Assembly: GCA_964484395.1 (NCBI GenBank)
Contig: CAZAFM010000050.1
Location: forward strand, 1 to 17,401
Reading direction: 5' to 3'
Source of the DNA: CAZAFM01 sp964484395
Lineage (GTDB): Bacteria > Campylobacterota > Campylobacteria > Campylobacterales > CAZAFM01
DNA length: 17,401 bases
Numbering within the stretch: the first letter of the stretch is position 1; every line of letters begins with the position of its first letter. Both the position numbers and the translations under genes were made by a program. Positions 15,097 through 17,401 of the stretch are shown here, piece after piece. The notes beneath the pieces were generated by a model, which made no database searches, had not been told where the DNA came from, and saw nothing but the letters and a program-made list of their open reading frames with translations.

Positions 15097-15103
15097 CCGA
15101 TAA
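15097..15103 (+). promoter_or_regulatory. Weak sigma-28-like -10 element before the small lipoprotein
   Basis: CCGATAA at 15097-15103 (context ACCGATAATATT) matches the sigma-28 -10 box well. At the expected -35 distance there is only ATAA, or TAAT one base closer, a poor match to TAAA. A housekeeping alternative, TGATATACT at 15143-15151, lies nearer the gene. Listed as a candidate only. Confidence 0.25.
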
Positions 15104-15171
15104 TATTGAGCTTCTCTTCTAATCAAGACATACAAATCATTCTGATATACTGAACTAAGAAAGAAGTGTCG

Positions 15172-15387
15172 ATGTTTAGGTATGTTGTTACTATCATCTT
15201 GGTAGCCTCAAGTCTTTTAGCGTGTTCGAATTTTTTCATCAACAAGGGTGGATATCACATGGTTTCAAGAACTATGGATTCTGGTATGAATATGGGGTTT
15301 TCTGAGTCTATGGGTTATGTTGGTCAAAAAAACACAACGGATGTTGTAATTGATGCAGATAAAGCACTAAAGAATGTATCAAGTTAG
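15172..15387 (+). CDS. Small lipoprotein of unknown function
   Basis: A 71-residue product. MFRYVVTIILVASSLLAC is a lipoprotein signal with lipobox LLAC (C18), leaving a mature peptide of about 54 residues. The tail is polar with Met/Gly-rich MDSGMNMGFSESMGYVG. A GTG two codons upstream (15166) is an alternative start; the ATG is favoured because AAGAAG lies 5 nt before it. It is a single-gene unit ending at a strong stem-loop shared with the convergent dsbB. I do not recognise the family. The lipobox and codon use support a real gene, but homology would have to confirm it. Confidence 0.65.
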   Translation: MFRYVVTIILVASSLLACSNFFINKGGYHMVSRTMDSGMNMGFSESMGYVGQKNTTDVVIDADKALKNVSS

Positions 15388-15396
15388 AAGCTTATA

Positions 15397-15429
15397 AGCT
15401 ATAAACTCTTAACCCAAGAGTTTATAGCT
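15397..15429. terminator. 14-bp stem-loop between convergent genes
   Basis: AGCTATAAACTCTT (15397-15410) pairs perfectly with AAGAGTTTATAGCT (15416-15429) around the loop AACCC. It covers the last codons of dsbB and lies 10 bases after the small lipoprotein stop, so it can work for both strands. No T-run follows on either side. A 12-base palindrome AGCTTATAAGCT (15389-15400) overlaps its left arm and could compete. Confidence 0.65.
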
Positions 15430-15969
15430 AGTAGGGTTATCAGGGCATGGTAGAAGTCCGCACTCTAAAAACACAGCTACAATATTTGCTAAAGCGATGA
15501 TAATAAAAAGCATAAACACAGCTTTTTCGCTTCTATTTAATGTTATGTTTTTATCTGCAAAATCCTCACTCCACTTCATAAATATCATCAAAAGTGCCAC
15601 TCCTAAGATGGAGCATAAAAAGACAATCAGCGCCCATGTATAGAGGTGTAGACCAAGAACAGCTGCACCAAACCCAGTCACTCCATCAGGTGTTGGGACT
15701 ATGTGTAGTAGTATCTGACGCGTTGAGATTGCAGCTCCAACTAGTGCTGCTACTATTGATAGACCATAGTGAAGTGGCTTTATACCAAACTTTAGATTCA
15801 TCAAAATCCCAACAGCCACTCCTAGCATCGCCATTCTCTGTAGAAGACACAGAGGGCAGGGTAGCTCTTGTAAAAATATCTGCACACCAAAAGCCCCTAC
15901 AAGAGGCAGGGATAGTAAAATAAGTGCAAAAAGATTTAGTCTTCTAGCTATTTGGTTTGATATCATCAT
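15409..15969 (-). CDS. dsbB: DsbB-family thiol oxidoreductase with C-terminal cysteine pair
   Basis: An inner-membrane protein of 186 residues that would reoxidise DsbA and pass electrons to quinone. MMISNQIARR suggests a cytoplasmic N-terminus. TM1 lies at about 12-32; the CPLC motif (C38, C41) is in the first periplasmic loop; TM2 at 42-59, TM3 at 66-90 and TM4 at 107-131. In canonical DsbB the second pair lies in the loop between TM3 and TM4, but that loop (91-106) has no Cys. Instead there is a fifth hydrophobic segment (150-168) followed by ECGLLPCPDNP (C170, C175), which would place the second pair in a periplasmic tail. AAGGA precedes two consecutive ATGs (15969 and 15966). It is 7 bases behind the DUF5993-like gene, with which it forms an operon. 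Confidence 0.85.
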   Translation of the reverse strand: MMISNQIARRLNLFALILLSLPLVGAFGVQIFLQELPCPLCLLQRMAMLGVAVGILMNLKFGIKPLHYGLSIVAALVGAAISTRQILLHIVPTPDGVTGFGAAVLGLHLYTWALIVFLCSILGVALLMIFMKWSEDFADKNITLNRSEKAVFMLFIIIALANIVAVFLECGLLPCPDNPTSYKLLG

Positions 15970-15976
15970 TGTATCC

Positions 15977-16132
15977 TTAGAGGTTTATATTTAGTTTGTC
16001 AGTTGCATGGTAGGAAAACCAGTATACAAGTAGCAAAACAGAGATTGTAAATGAGATAAGTGTCTCCTTTTTACGCCCTAAGTATATAAGCACAAAAGAG
16101 CAGAGCATCAATCCAAAAATAAGCACATCCAT
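15977..16132 (-). CDS. 51-residue membrane protein, DUF5993-like, paired with dsbB
   Basis: The minus-strand frame from ATG (16130-16132) to TAA (15977-15979) gives MDVLIFGLMLCSFVLIYLGR followed by KKETLISF, a second hydrophobic stretch and the end YHATDKLNINL. It has two membrane segments (about 2-18 and 25-40) joined by a basic turn GRKKE, so it is a hairpin with both ends probably periplasmic. GAAGGA lies 6 nt before the ATG. The ending HATDxLN(I/L) and position directly before dsbB fit the DUF5993 family as I recall it. Seven bases separate it from dsbB, and the dsbB ribosome site overlaps its stop codon, so they are co-translated. Function unknown; a DsbB accessory subunit is a reasonable guess. 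Confidence 0.75.
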   Translation of the reverse strand: MDVLIFGLMLCSFVLIYLGRKKETLISFTISVLLLVYWFSYHATDKLNINL

Positions 16133-16207
16133 TGTTTTTCCTTCTATTCTCAATAGGGCAATATTAGCTTTTTAATATAAAAACACAACTTAAAAGAATG
16201 ACATCTT

Positions 16208-16222
16208 AAGGCAAGTATGCCA
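16208..16222. repeat. GGCA-N4-TGCC element upstream of the MCP gene
   Basis: AAGGCAAGTATGCCA at 16208-16222 differs by one base from AAGGCAAGGATGCCA at 6550-6564 in the sigma-28 gene leader. Here the loop lacks GGA and the element lies just upstream of a TATAAT box (16226-16231). It is therefore probably untranscribed and could act as a DNA operator, if it acts at all. Confidence 0.35.
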
Positions 16223-16225
16223 TAT

Positions 16226-16231
16226 TATAAT
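16226..16231 (+). promoter_or_regulatory. Candidate -10 box for the MCP gene
   Basis: TATAAT in the context CATATTATAATTTTATAAC, about 57 bases before the ATG. Overlapping alternatives TATGAT (16242-16247) and GATAAT (16245-16250) exist. No sigma-28 or sigma-54 element was found for this gene. Confidence 0.4.
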
Positions 16232-16242
16232 TTTATAACTTT

Positions 16243-16263
16243 ATGATAATATGTTGTTATCAT
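16243..16263. promoter_or_regulatory. 7-bp inverted repeat ATGATAA-N7-TTATCAT before the MCP gene
   Basis: ATGATAA (16243-16249) and TTATCAT (16257-16263) are perfect inverted arms around a 7-base centre, ending 24 bases before the MCP start codon. It could be a dimeric regulator site or an mRNA hairpin near the predicted 5' end. The halves recall Fur-type TGATAAT/ATTATCA, but the spacing is wrong. Confidence 0.45.
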
Positions 16264-16287
16264 TATTTTATGTACGAAGGAAAAGCT

Positions 16288-17401
16288 ATGACTATTAGAA
16301 AGAAGAGCTACATTTGGATATTTGTGATTATCGCCCTTATGATGACATATTTTATGACAGATAGGTACTTCAGTATACAGGCTGATAAAAAGTTTGATCA
16401 CCTCTCAAAGATAAATCTAGAAGACAAAATATTAAAAGAGATGTTTATAAATGGACTACTTTTTAATAGTTCAAGTGGTGTTTTTGCCAATACTAATGAA
16501 CAAAAAGCTGCCCAGACTATGAAAACAGCTATAGAAAAGCTAGACACTCTAGAACAAAAACTAAAAACTATAGATGAAAAAACACTCCAGAAGTTTAAAC
16601 CAGAGTTGGATGAGTTTCAGAATTATATGAATAAACTATATCTCATCGCCTCAAACAAAGAAGCTATCACAGATTCAGAGCTTAGTGAAAGACTAAAGAG
16701 ATGGAGGGCTTTGAAGTTTGAGCTAAATAGTGTCGAAAAAGAGATGGCAAGCCTTTCAAGTAATATAAGACAGGAGTTCATAGCCTATAATAATCAGCAG
16801 TTTTATATCAAAGCCATAGTGGGGGCTATAATAGGGCTACTAGTTATGATAGTTATTTATACTCTAGTAAATACTATTTTGACAAACATATATGATTTCA
16901 AAAGAGTGATTGATAATATTCTTAAGAATAATGACTTTCAAAACATAACCACAAAAAACCCAAATGATGAACTAGGAGAGATAGCCACTTCTTTGAACTC
17001 TATATTTGATATGCTAAAACAAAAAGCCACACAGAGTGAAAATGAAGCAGAGAAGACAGCAGTAGCACTTCAAAATGCAGAGAAAAGCAGAGATGAGAGT
17101 GATTTTTTTATACAAGTAGCAAACAGCTTTTTAGAAGCAAACAGAGGAGATACGCAGAAAATACAAGCTGAATTAGTGACACTTAGTGAAAATAGTGAGT
17201 ATCTAGTAAGTCTAAACTCTGAAAATATGAAGATAAATGCAGATATAGATGAAGAGCTAAAATCAATAGTTGGAAGCTTCAGAGATGTGCAAGAGCAAGC
17301 CTATAAACTTAGAGAAAATGCAGTCTCACTAGATGGTAGTGTAAGTGATATAGATGGTCTAGTCACAACTATTAGAGATATATCGGAACAAACTTCACTA
17401 C
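16288..17401 (+). CDS. Methyl-accepting chemotaxis protein, cut by the window edge
   Basis: The open frame runs from ATG (16288) to the window end, giving 371 residues with no stop. GAAGGA lies 6 nt before the ATG. TM1 lies at about 8-24. A helical periplasmic domain (about 25-172) of 4-helix-bundle character has few recognisable ligand motifs. TM2 lies at about 174-197. A HAMP domain follows (about 198-245, with NDELGEIATSLNSIF), then a long coiled coil. The visible end, IRDISEQTSLL, is the start of the conserved signalling tip (usually QTNLLALNAAIEAARAGE), so the missing part should be the tip and second methylation helix. It would signal through CheA/CheW or the CheV encoded at 3678-4628. 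The ligand is unknown. It is divergent from the DUF5993-dsbB pair. Confidence 0.9.
   Translation, partial: MTIRKKSYIWIFVIIALMMTYFMTDRYFSIQADKKFDHLSKINLEDKILKEMFINGLLFNSSSGVFANTNEQKAAQTMKTAIEKLDTLEQKLKTIDEKTLQKFKPELDEFQNYMNKLYLIASNKEAITDSELSERLKRWRALKFELNSVEKEMASLSSNIRQEFIAYNNQQFYIKAIVGAIIGLLVMIVIYTLVNTILTNIYDFKRVIDNILKNNDFQNITTKNPNDELGEIATSLNSIFDMLKQKATQSENEAEKTAVALQNAEKSRDESDFFIQVANSFLEANRGDTQKIQAELVTLSENSEYLVSLNSENMKINADIDEELKSIVGSFRDVQEQAYKLRENAVSLDGSVSDIDGLVTTIRDISEQTSL

Noticed and set aside
13262..15171. The AAA/PD-(D/E)XK gene as part of an integrated element
   Set aside because: No integrase, transposase, tRNA end, direct target repeats or shift in base composition was seen at its borders.
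16208..16222. Second CsrA hairpin upstream of the MCP
   Set aside because: The loop reads AGTA, not AGGA, and the element lies upstream of the best promoter, so it is probably not in the mRNA.
16243..16263. Fur box
   Set aside because: The TGATAA/TTATCA halves are separated by too many bases for the 19-base Fur consensus, and the gene has no iron-related feature.
1..17401. tRNA, rRNA, CRISPR arrays, insertion sequences
   Set aside because: All gaps were read on both strands; none contains a cloverleaf, a spaced repeat series or transposase coding sequence.

Overview
The window reads as one piece of a low-GC Campylobacterota (Epsilonproteobacteria) chromosome, most like the free-living Sulfurimonas/Sulfurovum type. 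This placement rests on protein character: a Ppa close to the Campylobacter form, a short-lid Adk, an AspRS of the non-discriminating type, a CheV, an HQWKQPL-type histidine kinase, LPP20-family lipoproteins and an MCP. It is judged by eye, not by a search. No rRNA, tRNA, CRISPR array or insertion sequence was seen, and no gene-free stretch exceeds about 180 bases.

Left part (1-6429, all minus strand). A tightly packed housekeeping operon is transcribed aspS > adk > cinA-like > ppa, with ATGA overlaps and no gap before ppa. The ppa gene carries an in-frame amber codon with the rest of the protein still readable behind it, and it has also lost a catalytic lysine. Upstream lie cheV (CheW plus receiver domain) and an MsbA-type ABC exporter. 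A dense set of inverted repeats separates those two.

Middle part (6430-13261). A divergent gene for a calcium-loop (EF-hand-like) protein without a signal peptide has an excellent sigma-28 (FliA) promoter. Its short leader holds a 5' hairpin and a textbook CsrA-type GGA hairpin placed about 17 nt before the GGA of the ribosome site. This suggests a flagellar late-class protein controlled like flagellin. It converges on an orphan membrane histidine kinase. Divergent from the kinase is a three-gene envelope operon: a large lipoprotein ending in an LPP20-like domain, a small LPP20-type lipoprotein, and an MltC-type lytic transglycosylase.

Right part (13262-17401). It holds a solitary AAA-ATPase-like/PD-(D/E)XK protein, a 71-residue lipoprotein of unknown role, and a two-gene unit of a 51-residue DUF5993-like membrane protein with a DsbB whose second cysteine pair sits in a C-terminal tail. 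A methyl-accepting chemotaxis protein runs off the right edge. Motility and chemotaxis (CheV, MCP, sigma-28 gene), envelope maintenance (MsbA, LPP20/MltC, DsbB) and nucleotide/translation housekeeping are the common threads.
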